Source of the DNA: Arcobacter sp. F2176
GTDB taxonomy: Bacteria > Campylobacterota > Campylobacteria > Campylobacterales > Arcobacteraceae
Reading direction: 5' to 3'
Assembly: GCF_004116465.1 (NCBI RefSeq)
Contig: NZ_PDJV01000011.1
Coordinates: forward strand, 24,291-88,290
Length of the DNA: 64,000 nt
The translations under genes were made by a program, and so were the position numbers. Positions 8,654-16,421 of this stretch are shown piece after piece. Each line of letters begins with the position of its first letter. The first letter of the stretch is position 1. Under the pieces are notes generated by a model. The model was given only the letters and a program-made list of their open reading frames with translations, was not told where the DNA came from and did no database searches.

Positions 8654-9220
8654 TCTCTTGAAGAGGTAAACCTCTCCGCTTTCTTACTTTGTGTGGACAA
8701 AGTAAGCAAAACCACCAACGCTATCAAAGCCCTTTGGGTTCCCTCATTTATTATTTATCTTTTCTACCTTGCAAAACTTATATAAAAATATGCTCTATAG
8801 CATATTTATTATATTCAAACAGTTGCAAGTCTTTTCCGAAAAGAGAAATAAACATTCGGCTTTTGCAAATGTTGGAATAAAGGTGGGATAAGGACATTTA
8901 CATTTTTGATTGAAAGCTATTCTTAACTTCTTATATTCTCAATTACTAAAAGATTGTTCAAATTATTATTAAAAAGACACCAAAGAATATTACTACATCT
9001 ACAGAAGCCGAACGTTTATTTTTCTCTTTTCTAAATAAGATTGGTAACTGTCTGAGTGTTTAAAAGTTCCTAAATGGAAGTTTTAATAAACGAGTTTTAC
9101 CAATCAGAAAAGATAAAAATAATAAGTGAGGGAACCTTTGGCTTCTCAGCCGTAGTTGTTTTTGCTTACTTTTCGTCAATACAAAAGTAAGAAAGCGAAG
9201 AGGTTTACCTCTTCAAGAGA
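8654..9220. repeat. Long imperfect inverted repeat, about 0.57 kb
   Basis: The left arm (8654-8767) and right arm (about 9106-9220) are imperfect reverse complements over roughly 110 bases. They start with TCTCTTGAAGAGGTAAACCT on each strand and run through CGCTTTCTTACTTT, AAGTAAGCAAAA and GGTTCCCTCA to TTATTATTT. A second paired block (about 8830-8860 with 9002-9032) shares AGAGAAA(A)ATAAAC and TTCGGCTT. Each arm also holds a small hairpin (CTTACTTT...AAGTAAG). The symmetrical structure, with divergence between arms, suggests a non-coding structured or MITE-like element. It contains no convincing gene and directly follows the ORF6N pseudogene. Confidence 0.75.
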
Positions 9221-9465
9221 ATTAAAACAACAAAATGTAGTTTTATCACGATTTTGACAAATAGGTATACATTATGTTGTTTTATTAGGTAAATACAGGG
9301 GTAAACCATACATGAAATTTCAGAAATATGCTTTGAAAATATATCAACACAGACAAATTAAAATCAATAATTCCAAGAAAAGCTTAAATAAAGGCTTTTA
9401 TTTAATATAATAAACCAACATTTATTATGTTATAAATATCACTAATTTAAGGCTATTTTATATAA
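9221..9465. other. Non-coding spacer with an inverted repeat
   Basis: No supported gene. AAACAACAAAATGT (9225-9238) pairs with ACATTATGTTGTTT (about 9268-9281), with one mismatch and a loop of about 30 bases. A 32-codon frame beginning near 9312 has no family features. Confidence 0.4.
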
Positions 9466-9490
9466 AATGTATTACTAATAAGTAGTTAGA
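9466..9490 (+). repeat. 25-bp attI-like sequence, copy 1
   Basis: This 25-bp stretch is identical to 63314-63338. It ends in TAGTTAGA and so contains the integron core GTTAGAT (9485-9491). An imperfect inverted partner, CTAA, lies 7 bases to its left. The identity between copies stops almost exactly at the predicted recombination point, as expected for the upstream partner (attI-like or secondary site) of an inserted cassette. Confidence 0.55.
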
Positions 9491-10469
9491 TACAAAAGGA
9501 ATACGCAGAATGATAGATACAATATTAAATTTTATAAATCAAGGATGGGTAGGAACGAGTATAGGTATAATTGGAATAATTATTGGAGCTATTTTATCAT
9601 ATAGATTTTCAATTAAAAAACCTATACCAGCTTATCAAGAACACTCTTTAGAGATTATTAGAAAAAACCAGTTAGAGTTATCAAAAGATATTAAAATATT
9701 ATTTAATGAACAACAAGTTGATAATTTAACTAAAATACAAATAGTTTTTTGGAATCATGGAACAGATACATTGAGAATAGAAAACATAGTAAAAGATGAT
9801 CCTTTACTATTTAAATTCTCACAAGATGCAATTATTTTAAGTTCTAAAATAATCAAAAAAAGTAGAGATATTAATAAGTCTTTTATCAAAAATTCAGAAT
9901 CAGATTTAAATATTGCATATTTTGGATTTGATTATTTAGACCAAAACGATGGTATTGTATTTGAAATAATACACACTGATATAAAAAGTTACCCTGAAGT
10001 AAAAGGAACATTTAAAGGTATTCCTGAAGGTATACAGAACTTTGGTCAAGTTAATTTAAATACTAGAAAATGTACAAGTAAGTTATCATGTTTATTGACT
10101 AATAGTTCATTCTTATTATTTTTTACTTCATTTCTGGGTATTACTATTATGCTAATGGGCATTTACCCTTCTGTATATGAAAAAATAAATTCAATTAACG
10201 ATTTATTTTTTACGGGTAATACTAAAAATACATTTATTATAATTTTTGGATTCCTATATTTTATATTACCATTATTTATATTTTGGCAAAAAAGAAAAAG
10301 GTTTCCTAAAAGCTTGGTTTTAACTGATGATTAAATATAATTATCTAACAAAACCTTGGAAGAAAAACAAGGGTAAACAGCGGTTAATTTAAATTTTTTA
10401 GAACAAAAAAGCTAAAATCAAATTTGAAATAATCAAGTGGAATCATACCCTTGTTTTTCAAGTCCAACG
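9486..10469 (+). mobile_element. Putative solitary integron gene cassette
   Basis: The proposed cassette begins at TTAGAT (after the G of GTTAGAT, 9485-9491), contains one gene (9510-10334), and ends in an attC-like site. The R'' core ATCTAAC (10343-10349) is the exact reverse complement of the cassette's own first core, the hallmark of a circularised cassette. No integrase is seen in the window, so it would be a cluster-lacking-integrase type insertion. Confidence 0.6.
9510..10334 (+). CDS. Cassette-borne membrane protein of unknown function
   Basis: A 274-residue protein with one N-terminal membrane helix (residues 13-31) and two C-terminal helices (about 198-218 and 240-262). Between them lies a roughly 160-residue soluble domain with beta-rich spacing (KIQIVFWNHGTDTLRIENIV). 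I recognise no family. The 'FWNHGTDTLR' pattern resembles sensor or receptor domains of some defence-island membrane proteins, but that is weak. The gene starts 24 bases inside the predicted cassette and stops 9 bases before the attC core, the compact layout typical of integron cassettes. Accessory function is likely. Confidence 0.7.
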   Translation: MIDTILNFINQGWVGTSIGIIGIIIGAILSYRFSIKKPIPAYQEHSLEIIRKNQLELSKDIKILFNEQQVDNLTKIQIVFWNHGTDTLRIENIVKDDPLLFKFSQDAIILSSKIIKKSRDINKSFIKNSESDLNIAYFGFDYLDQNDGIVFEIIHTDIKSYPEVKGTFKGIPEGIQNFGQVNLNTRKCTSKLSCLLTNSSFLLFFTSFLGITIMLMGIYPSVYEKINSINDLFFTGNTKNTFIIIFGFLYFILPLFIFWQKRKRFPKSLVLTDD

Positions 10470-10475
10470 TTATAA
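10343..10475 (+). repeat. attC-like site of the first cassette
   Basis: R'' core ATCTAAC (10343-10349) and R' core GTTATAA (10469-10475) bound 133 bases. Inside, AAAAACAAGGGTA (10363-10375) pairs perfectly with TACCCTTGTTTTT (10446-10458), flanked by CTTGG and CAAG, giving a long imperfect hairpin. R' departs from GTTRRRY at one position. The first 17 bases (TCTAACAAAACCTTGGA) match 15 of 17 with the site after the second cassette. Confidence 0.55.
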
Positions 10476-10563
10476 TAATCTCCATATCAAAAGATAAAAC
10501 ACAAAATTTGTAATCATCATAAATATTTTGATATAATCAAAATACTTTAAAATAGAGGCACTT

Positions 10564-10875
10564 ATGGATAATCAAGAAGTATTTGAAAACTTAAAAGCAA
10601 TAAAACAAACACTAATCAATGATGGCTTTATTATTGATGGAATTTTTGGCTCTTACGCTAGAAATGAAAATCTTAAAGATAGTGATGTTGATATCTTATA
10701 TCATCTTGATAAAGTATTTTATGATAAATATAGTGGCTTTATTGGCTTTAAAAAACTTGATGAAATAAAAGAACATATAAGTAAAAGTTTAGGAAAGAAG
10801 ATTGATTTAGCACCTAAAACAAATCTTTCAAAAACAGCAAAAAAATATATTTTAAATGATGTAATTTATGTCTGA
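10564..10875 (+). CDS. mntA: MntA-type nucleotidyltransferase antitoxin
   Basis: A 103-residue minimal nucleotidyltransferase. The GSX10DXD signature is complete as GSYARNENLKDSDVDIL (about residues 27-43), with a third acidic position in KKIDLAP near 81. In type VII toxin-antitoxin systems MntA AMPylates a tyrosine of the HEPN ribonuclease HepT and silences it. Its last 8 bases overlap the start of the HEPN gene, giving obligate translational coupling. The pair lies just outside the R' core of the putative integron cassette. A TATAAT-like box (ATATAATC) lies about 30 bases upstream of the ATG. Confidence 0.9.
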   Translation: MDNQEVFENLKAIKQTLINDGFIIDGIFGSYARNENLKDSDVDILYHLDKVFYDKYSGFIGFKKLDEIKEHISKSLGKKIDLAPKTNLSKTAKKYILNDVIYV

Positions 10876-11215
10876 AAACTCTTTTTTAGCAAAAATTGAT
10901 TTTATCCTTGAAATGATAGAAAATATCGAGTTAATAGTTAATAGACATAAAGGTATTGTTGAAACTTTAGAAGATATTGAAGGTCAAATGGCTGTTTTAA
11001 TGGCTATTTCTCAAATTGGCGAAACCCTTAAAAAACTTGACGATACTTTAATCGAAGAATATGATTTAAAAGAAGATAAAGAGGGTGCTTATTATACTCG
11101 AAATTATATAGTACATGATTATGAAGGTGTTGATTTGGGCTTTATAGAAAATATTCTTAGAGAATATCTTCCTAATCTTAAAAATAAGATACTAAAAATC
11201 AAAAGTGATTTTTAG
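10868..11215 (+). CDS. hepT: HepT-like HEPN ribonuclease toxin (DUF86)
   Basis: A 115-residue all-helical HEPN protein. The catalytic RX4H motif is RNYIVHDY (about residues 77-84), and its tyrosine is the AMPylation target in characterised HepT proteins. It overlaps mntA by 8 bases, and its end is sealed by a perfect hairpin shared with the convergent exonuclease gene. It probably cleaves RNA when released from MntA control. The role is inferred from the pair, as HEPN sequences alone are too divergent to specify the target. Confidence 0.9.
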   Translation: MSENSFLAKIDFILEMIENIELIVNRHKGIVETLEDIEGQMAVLMAISQIGETLKKLDDTLIEEYDLKEDKEGAYYTRNYIVHDYEGVDLGFIENILREYLPNLKNKILKIKSDF

Positions 11216-11218
11216 TAT
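11189..11218. terminator. Bidirectional terminator between hepT and exonuclease III genes
   Basis: Perfect 12-bp stem, ATACTAAAAATC / GATTTTTAGTAT, with six-base loop AAAAGT. It overlaps the end of hepT and sits 3 bases before the stop of the convergent gene. Confidence 0.65.
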
Positions 11219-11220
11219 TT

Positions 11221-12006
11221 CTATATCTCCATCTCCAAAGCAATAGGACAATGATCACTTCCCATTACATCACTCATAATATAAGCATTTGAAATATGAG
11301 GTTTTAAGTCCTCACTTACATAAAAATAATCAATCCTCCAGCCAACGTTATTGGCTCTTGCATTTGCTCGGTAACTCCACCAGCTGTAATTATCTGGCTC
11401 ATCACCAATAACATGTCTTAGAGTATCTATATATCCGTGAGATAAGAACTTATCTATCCACTCTCTCTCCATAGGTAAGAAGCCTGAGGTACCTTCATTT
11501 GCTTTTGGTCTTGCCAAGTCTATCTCTTTGTGGGCTGTGTTTACATCTCCACATACTATGATTGACTTACCTTGTTTTTTTAATTCTTCACAATGATTTA
11601 AAAACCTATCGTAAAACTCCATTTTATATACAAGTCTCTCTTCTTTACTTTGCCCATTTGGGAAATAAACATTAAAAAATGCTATATCTTTATCTCCTAA
11701 AGTAAAGTGAACTTCATTGATTCTTCCTTCATCAAGTACATCAACAGTAGGGCAAGTACACTCAAAAGTTATGTCCAAGTCAGTAAATAGGGCCGTTCCG
11801 CTCCTACCTTTTATAGCTGACTCACTTGCTGTTACATTTTTGAAGTTTTTTTCAAAGATAGTTTGGGGAATTTGTGTTTTCATTGATTTTGTTTCTTGTA
11901 CACCTAAAAGATGAATTTCATGTTCATCTACCCATTTAAGTGCTTCTTTTTTATCAACTGCTCGTATACCATTTACATTCCATGATACAAATTTGTATTT
12001 ACTCAT
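11221..12006 (-). CDS. xth: Exodeoxyribonuclease III / AP endonuclease
   Basis: A 261-residue metal-dependent enzyme that cuts DNA at abasic sites and removes 3' blocks in base excision repair. All family motifs are present: SWNVNGIRA (residues 8-16), LLGVQETK with the metal-binding Glu (about 34-41), the catalytic-region ICGDVNTAH (about 149), WRIDYFYVS (about 223), and the terminal MGSDHCP with catalytic His. SWWSYRANARANNVGWRIDY is closer to the Bacillus ExoA branch than to E. coli XthA. It is monocistronic on the minus strand and the length is normal. Confidence 0.95.
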   Translation of the reverse strand: MSKYKFVSWNVNGIRAVDKKEALKWVDEHEIHLLGVQETKSMKTQIPQTIFEKNFKNVTASESAIKGRSGTALFTDLDITFECTCPTVDVLDEGRINEVHFTLGDKDIAFFNVYFPNGQSKEERLVYKMEFYDRFLNHCEELKKQGKSIIVCGDVNTAHKEIDLARPKANEGTSGFLPMEREWIDKFLSHGYIDTLRHVIGDEPDNYSWWSYRANARANNVGWRIDYFYVSEDLKPHISNAYIMSDVMGSDHCPIALEMEI

Positions 12007-12090
12007 TTAAAACCTTGTTTTCTATTTGATAGTAGATATATTTTTAAACATTAACAAAAGCATTTGCTTTTGTCAAGTTCATAAAATCAT

Positions 12091-12756
12091 TTATCGTTTG
12101 TTTATAATATCTTTTTTGATTGTGTCAGTTATAGTTTTAGGTTCACATCTTTTTCTATGGTTAGCATCAACAAAAGCATATATTATTTCATAGTTTTTAT
12201 TTACAATATAAGTTCCTGGAAGTGGTAAATCATAAGTACCATTTCTATTTGCTTCTAATATATCTATTTTTTGTTTTTCATATACAGCGATTACTTCATT
12301 ACTCAAAGTATAATTTATACCAAACTCTTTTGCTATAGTATTATTTTTGTCATAAAGAATATCAAATGTAAAAGAGTGTTTTTCTTTTAAATAAGATGAT
12401 TTATCTTGTGTTTGAGGACAAAGTGTGATTAATGATGCATTAAAAATTTTTAATTGCGAAACAATCTTTTGCAAGGCAAGTAATTCTAATATAGCATATG
12501 GAGACCAAGAGCCTTCAAAAAAACACAAAACAGTGTATTTATTTTTCTCAACAATATCTTTTATGTTGATAACTTTTCTATCTTGGTTAGAAATAGAGAA
12601 CTCGGGAATTTTATTTCCTACTTTTAAAGCTTTGGTAAAACTGTCTGATTCTTCTAATTGTTTAATAGCATTATATAGAGTATCTTGAGTCTCTTTTGGG
12701 ACTCTTCCTTGAAATTCTACTAAATAATCTTCTATATCTTTTTCTAGCGTAGGCAT
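12091..12756 (-). CDS. Peroxiredoxin-like (AhpC/TSA) protein lacking the catalytic cysteines
   Basis: A 221-residue protein with a thioredoxin-like peroxiredoxin fold: VGNKIPEFSIS at about 46-56, then YTVLCFFEGSWSPYAILEL where relatives have WCPYC, and LPLPGTYIVN further on. Both cysteines of the WCPYC motif are Ser and Ala here, so the peroxidatic residue is missing. A cysteine in TLCPQTQD occupies the usual 'ISPQ' segment. It is therefore unlikely to be a standard peroxidase and may be a redox-inactive or repurposed member. A strong AAGGAG precedes the ATG. It lies downstream of no obvious partner. Confidence 0.75.
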   Translation of the reverse strand: MPTLEKDIEDYLVEFQGRVPKETQDTLYNAIKQLEESDSFTKALKVGNKIPEFSISNQDRKVINIKDIVEKNKYTVLCFFEGSWSPYAILELLALQKIVSQLKIFNASLITLCPQTQDKSSYLKEKHSFTFDILYDKNNTIAKEFGINYTLSNEVIAVYEKQKIDILEANRNGTYDLPLPGTYIVNKNYEIIYAFVDANHRKRCEPKTITDTIKKDIINKR

Positions 12757-12890
12757 ATAAGCTCCTTATGTGAAAAGAATATCTCATTTTTTCACAACAA
12801 ATTATAAAATATTTTGTCAGCATTATAAAGAAAGGAAACTTTAACTTTATTTTATTATAGTACAAATTTACAACATTTTAAGGAATTCTT

Positions 12891-13607
12891 TTGAGTCAAG
12901 AAATAATTTTAGGGCTAATAACCTTTTTTACATCAACAATCGCAGGTGTTGTTGGACTTGGCGGAGGCATGATTTTAATAGCAGTTTTACCTTCTTTTCT
13001 GCCTTTAAATGCTTTAATCCCAGTACATGGTATAAGCCAAATGACAAGTAATCTAAGTAGAGCAGCCTTTGGATACAAAGATGTAAAATTTGAAGTGATA
13101 CCAAAGTTTTTAATTGGTTCAATTGTTGGAATAAGCTTTTTCGCTTCAATTTTATATATTATTTCTTTAGAATATGTGCCTTTATTTATAGGAACTTATA
13201 TTTTACTTTCTCTTTGGAGTAAAAAATTCAATGAAAAGTTAAGAAAATACGAAAATTATTATTTGCTTGGATTTTTCCAAACAGGGCTTTCAATAGTTGT
13301 AGGGGCAACAGGACCTCTTACTATGACTCTTTTACTAAAAGACTATGAAGATAAAGATATTGTAGTATCAACAGCTGCTGCCTTGATGAGCATTACTCAT
13401 ATTTTAAAAGTATTTGCTTTTATGATTTTTGGATTTGTATTTTTTGATTATATTGGAATCTTATTTGCCATGATTATAGGTGCTATTATTGGAAGTTGGA
13501 CAGGGACAAAACTTCGAAATGTAATTGATGGTAAAAAATTTATTATGATACTAAAAGTTTTATTATCACTTTTAGCTGTAAAAGTAATAGTAAGTGCATT
13601 TATTTAA
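12891..13607 (+). CDS. TauE/SafE family membrane permease
   Basis: A 238-residue integral membrane protein with about seven to eight helices. The two-fold TauE/SafE pattern is visible: GVVGLGGGMILIAVLP in the first half (residues 19-34) and VVGATGPLTMTLLLKD in the second (about 136). The family exports sulfite, sulfonates or other organic anions, and substrate cannot be assigned here. The start is TTG with AAGGA about six bases upstream. Its stop codon lies within a near-perfect palindrome shared with the convergent small secreted protein gene. Confidence 0.85.
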   Translation: MSQEIILGLITFFTSTIAGVVGLGGGMILIAVLPSFLPLNALIPVHGISQMTSNLSRAAFGYKDVKFEVIPKFLIGSIVGISFFASILYIISLEYVPLFIGTYILLSLWSKKFNEKLRKYENYYLLGFFQTGLSIVVGATGPLTMTLLLKDYEDKDIVVSTAAALMSITHILKVFAFMIFGFVFFDYIGILFAMIIGAIIGSWTGTKLRNVIDGKKFIMILKVLLSLLAVKVIVSAFI

Positions 13608-13620
13608 ATAAGTGCACTTA
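13591..13620. terminator. Bidirectional palindromic terminator
   Basis: Arms TAAGTGCATTTATTT and AAATAAGTGCACTTA pair at 14 of 15 positions and contain the stop codons of both convergent genes. Confidence 0.55.
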
Positions 13621-13890
13621 TAAACCTAGATCTTCCAATTCTTTTAAGTTTTTCTCTTCATCTTTTTCTATAGGTGTTTCTTTACTTGCTTTGAACTTCT
13701 TTTTTTCTTCTTTTGCACCTAAGTTGCTTAGATTGTTTGAGTTCATATTTGAAAAAGAGTTATTATTGCCGCTTAATGAATCACTATTCCCACCATGCAT
13801 ATCTATTTTTTGTGAGTTTGAATCTGAATAAGAATAATTAGCAAATAAGCTAGTAAAAAAAAATGTTGTAAGTATTAAAATGATTTTCAT
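13618..13890 (-). CDS. Small secreted Ser/Asn-rich protein
   Basis: A 90-residue protein with a cleavable-looking signal peptide (MKIILILTTFFFTSLFA, then NYS). The mature part is low-complexity, rich in Ser, Asn and Gly (residues 22-57), followed by a charged KEEKKKF/EKDEEKNLKEL tail. It recalls no characterised family. The ATG has AAAGGA upstream, and the gene starts 12 bases after the AEC transporter stop on the same strand, so it is probably cotranscribed. Periplasmic location is inferred from the signal sequence. Confidence 0.65.
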   Translation of the reverse strand: MKIILILTTFFFTSLFANYSYSDSNSQKIDMHGGNSDSLSGNNNSFSNMNSNNLSNLGAKEEKKKFKASKETPIEKDEEKNLKELEDLGL

Positions 13891-13902
13891 AGATTTTCCT
13901 TT

Positions 13903-14817
13903 TTAAACAAAATAATGTAAAACAAAAAGTATACATACCATTGATATAAGCGTTTGAACTGTAATGATTGACGACATCAATCCTATATCCCCACCTAGTT
14001 GTCTAGCTAAAATAAAAGATGAAGGTGCAGTTGGTAAAACACCAAATAAAACTAATATTGAAAGCATCATTCCATCTATTCCAAATATTTTACCAAAAAT
14101 AAAAATAAAAATTGGGAAAATTAGGTGTTTCCCTATTATTGCAATGATCAATTCACTTTTTGAAGATTTAATCTCTTTTATTACAAGTCCAAATCCTACA
14201 GATAAAAGTCCCATTGGAAGTGCGGCATGACTAAGTATCTCTAAAGTATTATTTAAAACAAGTGGCAGATGAATCCCTAGAAAATTTATACCTCCACCAA
14301 TAATACAAGCTACTATTAGAGGATTTTTGAAAATAGATTTTAACAAATAAATAAAATCTAATTTATCATTTGAAACATAAAGTGCAAATATTGTTATACA
14401 CAAAATATTTATAAATGGAATTGCAAAGGTAAGTATGATTGCTGATAGTATTAAGCCTTCATTTCCAAAAATTGAGCCAGCTAAAGCTAAAAAAACATAA
14501 GTATTAAATCTAATTGAACCTTGTATAATAGAAGTAAAAGCACTAGGAGATGTTGGTTTGATTTTATTTACAATAATAAGTATAACCATTGTCAAAAATA
14601 TTGCTAAAAGAGCAGAACCCACAAATCCTAAACTATTATCTGAGTCTAAAGAAGCACTTGAAAGTTTATAAATTAAAAGTGAAGGCATCAATACATAATA
14701 AGTTAGTTTATCAGCTTGTGGCCAAAACTCATGAGAAGGGAATTTTATTCTTTTAAAAAAATATCCTATTAGAATAAGACTAAATACAGGAATGAGTGCT
14801 GAAAATATATGTATCAT
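13903..14817 (-). CDS. AEC-family (auxin efflux carrier-like) transporter
   Basis: A 304-residue membrane protein with about ten helices arranged as two five-helix halves. Landmarks include FSALIPVFSLILIGYFFKR at the N-terminus and, in the second half, GVLPTAPSSFILARQLGGD, which carries the broken-helix proline typical of the family. Bacterial members export malate, malonate and other carboxylates. It is divergent from the alanine symporter gene, with 119 bases between starts that must hold both promoters. A small secreted protein follows in the same unit. Confidence 0.85.
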   Translation of the reverse strand: MIHIFSALIPVFSLILIGYFFKRIKFPSHEFWPQADKLTYYVLMPSLLIYKLSSASLDSDNSLGFVGSALLAIFLTMVILIIVNKIKPTSPSAFTSIIQGSIRFNTYVFLALAGSIFGNEGLILSAIILTFAIPFINILCITIFALYVSNDKLDFIYLLKSIFKNPLIVACIIGGGINFLGIHLPLVLNNTLEILSHAALPMGLLSVGFGLVIKEIKSSKSELIIAIIGKHLIFPIFIFIFGKIFGIDGMMLSILVLFGVLPTAPSSFILARQLGGDIGLMSSIITVQTLISMVCILFVLHYFV

Positions 14818-14936
14818 AAAAATTCTTTCTATTTAATATTGCATAGAATATTATCATATTAACCATAAATTATTAAGAAACCCACTTTAAAGCCTCCCCA
14901 AGATGCTAAAATTTTTTTTTGCAAAAGGAGAACATA

Positions 14937-16373
14937 ATGTTAGCAGAAATAAATACATTCCTAAATGACCTTATTTGGGGATCGATTTTAATTTACGTAC
15001 TACCTATTCTTGGTATCTTTTTCACAGTAAGTTCTAGATTTGTACAATTTAGATACTTCTTTAAGATGTTTCACATTTTAAGAGAAACAGCTCATGATAA
15101 AGAAGGACATATTAGTTCATTTCAAGCTTTAATGTTAAGTGTTGCTGGTCGTGTTGGTGGTGGAAACATCGCTGGAGTTGCAGTTGCTATCACACTTGGT
15201 GGAGCTGGTTCTGTATTTTGGATGTGGGTTATTGGACTTGTTGGAATGGCAACAAGTTTCTTTGAGTGTTCATTGGCACAACTGTATAAAGAAAAAGATG
15301 GCATAGATTCTGGAGTATATAGAGGTGGACCTGCTTATTATGCAACTAAAGCATTAGGTCAAAGATGGTTAGGTGTTATCATTTCTATTTTACTTATGAT
15401 TACATTTGGTTTTGCATTTAATGCAACTCAATCATTTATTATCTCAACTTCATTTGAAGCAACATTTGACATTCCTACTTGGATTTCAGGAATTGTTTTA
15501 ACAATTGTTTTTGGACTTACAATTTTTGGTGGAGTAAAAAGAATTGCTAGAATGTCAGAAGTAATAGTTCCTGTTATGGCAGGAAGTTATTTACTTATTG
15601 CTCTTGTTGTTATTGTTTTAAATATAGGTGAAATCCCAGGTTTAATTAATATGATTATAACAGAAGCATTTAATCCAAGTTCTGCAATTGGTGGTGGTAT
15701 TGGTGCTGTTATTTTACAAGGTGCAAAAAGAGGAATGTTTTCAAATGAAGCTGGTCTAGGTTCTGCTCCAAATGTTGCTGCAGTTGCTTATGTTGGACAT
15801 CCAGTTCAACAAGGGATTGTACAATCATTTTCTGTATTTATTGATACAATTATTTTATGTTCTTGTACAGCATTTATTATTCTTTTATCAGGTGTTTACA
15901 CTCCAGGTGAAGAAGGTGTTCAAGGTGTTTTATTAACTCAAAATGCCTTAATCGAACAAGTAGGACCATTAGGTGGTTACTTTGTTACAATCGCCTTATT
16001 CTTATTTGGATTTTCTTCAATGATTTATAACTATTATTTAGCTGAAAATAGTTTAAACTTCTTTAGTAAAGGAAATAAAACTGCCTTTAATATATTTAAA
16101 GTTATTTGTATAACTTTAATTATTTGGGGTTCATTTCAAGATTTAGGTTCAATTTTCTCATTTGCTGATTTATCAATGGGATTATTAGCAGTTATCAATA
16201 TGACTGTAATTGCATTATTATATAAACCTGTTTTACAATTAATCAAAGGTTATGAAAGACAAGTAAAAGAAGGGAAAGTTCCTGTTCTTAGATATAATGA
16301 TTACAATGAATTTAAAATCGATAAAGCTATTTGGAAAGAGATTGTTGATAATATTAACGATAAAAAATCATAA
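14937..16373 (+). CDS. Sodium:alanine/glycine symporter (AGCS family)
   Basis: A 478-residue permease using the sodium gradient to import alanine or glycine. Family signatures are clear: VAGRVGGGNIAGVAVAITLG (about residues 66-85), the periplasmic gate region GPAYYATKALGQRW, and GAKRGMFSNEAGLGSAPNVA (about 261-280). About eleven helices are predicted. The ATG at 14937 has AAAGGAG six bases upstream; an in-frame TTG at 14919 lies upstream of that site and is less likely. Transcription ends at a strong hairpin before the kinase gene, so the symporter is probably monocistronic. Confidence 0.93.
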   Translation: MLAEINTFLNDLIWGSILIYVLPILGIFFTVSSRFVQFRYFFKMFHILRETAHDKEGHISSFQALMLSVAGRVGGGNIAGVAVAITLGGAGSVFWMWVIGLVGMATSFFECSLAQLYKEKDGIDSGVYRGGPAYYATKALGQRWLGVIISILLMITFGFAFNATQSFIISTSFEATFDIPTWISGIVLTIVFGLTIFGGVKRIARMSEVIVPVMAGSYLLIALVVIVLNIGEIPGLINMIITEAFNPSSAIGGGIGAVILQGAKRGMFSNEAGLGSAPNVAAVAYVGHPVQQGIVQSFSVFIDTIILCSCTAFIILLSGVYTPGEEGVQGVLLTQNALIEQVGPLGGYFVTIALFLFGFSSMIYNYYLAENSLNFFSKGNKTAFNIFKVICITLIIWGSFQDLGSIFSFADLSMGLLAVINMTVIALLYKPVLQLIKGYERQVKEGKVPVLRYNDYNEFKIDKAIWKEIVDNINDKKS

Positions 16374-16376
16374 ATA

Positions 16377-16409
16377 AAAAGTGTGAGTTAATTCTCACAC
16401 TTTTCTTTT
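16377..16409 (+). terminator. Rho-independent terminator
   Basis: 11-bp stem AAAAGTGTGAG / CTCACACTTTT with loop TTAATT, then CTTTTC, starting 3 bases after the symporter stop. Confidence 0.85.
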
Positions 16410-16421
16410 CAAGGAAAACAA

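Noticed and set aside
8689..8880. A 63-residue frame inside the long inverted repeat
   Set aside because: It lies across the left arm, has no ribosome binding site or family features, and the repeat structure explains the sequence better.
9312..9410. A 32-codon frame upstream of the first cassette
   Set aside because: No family signal, and composition matches the surrounding non-coding DNA.
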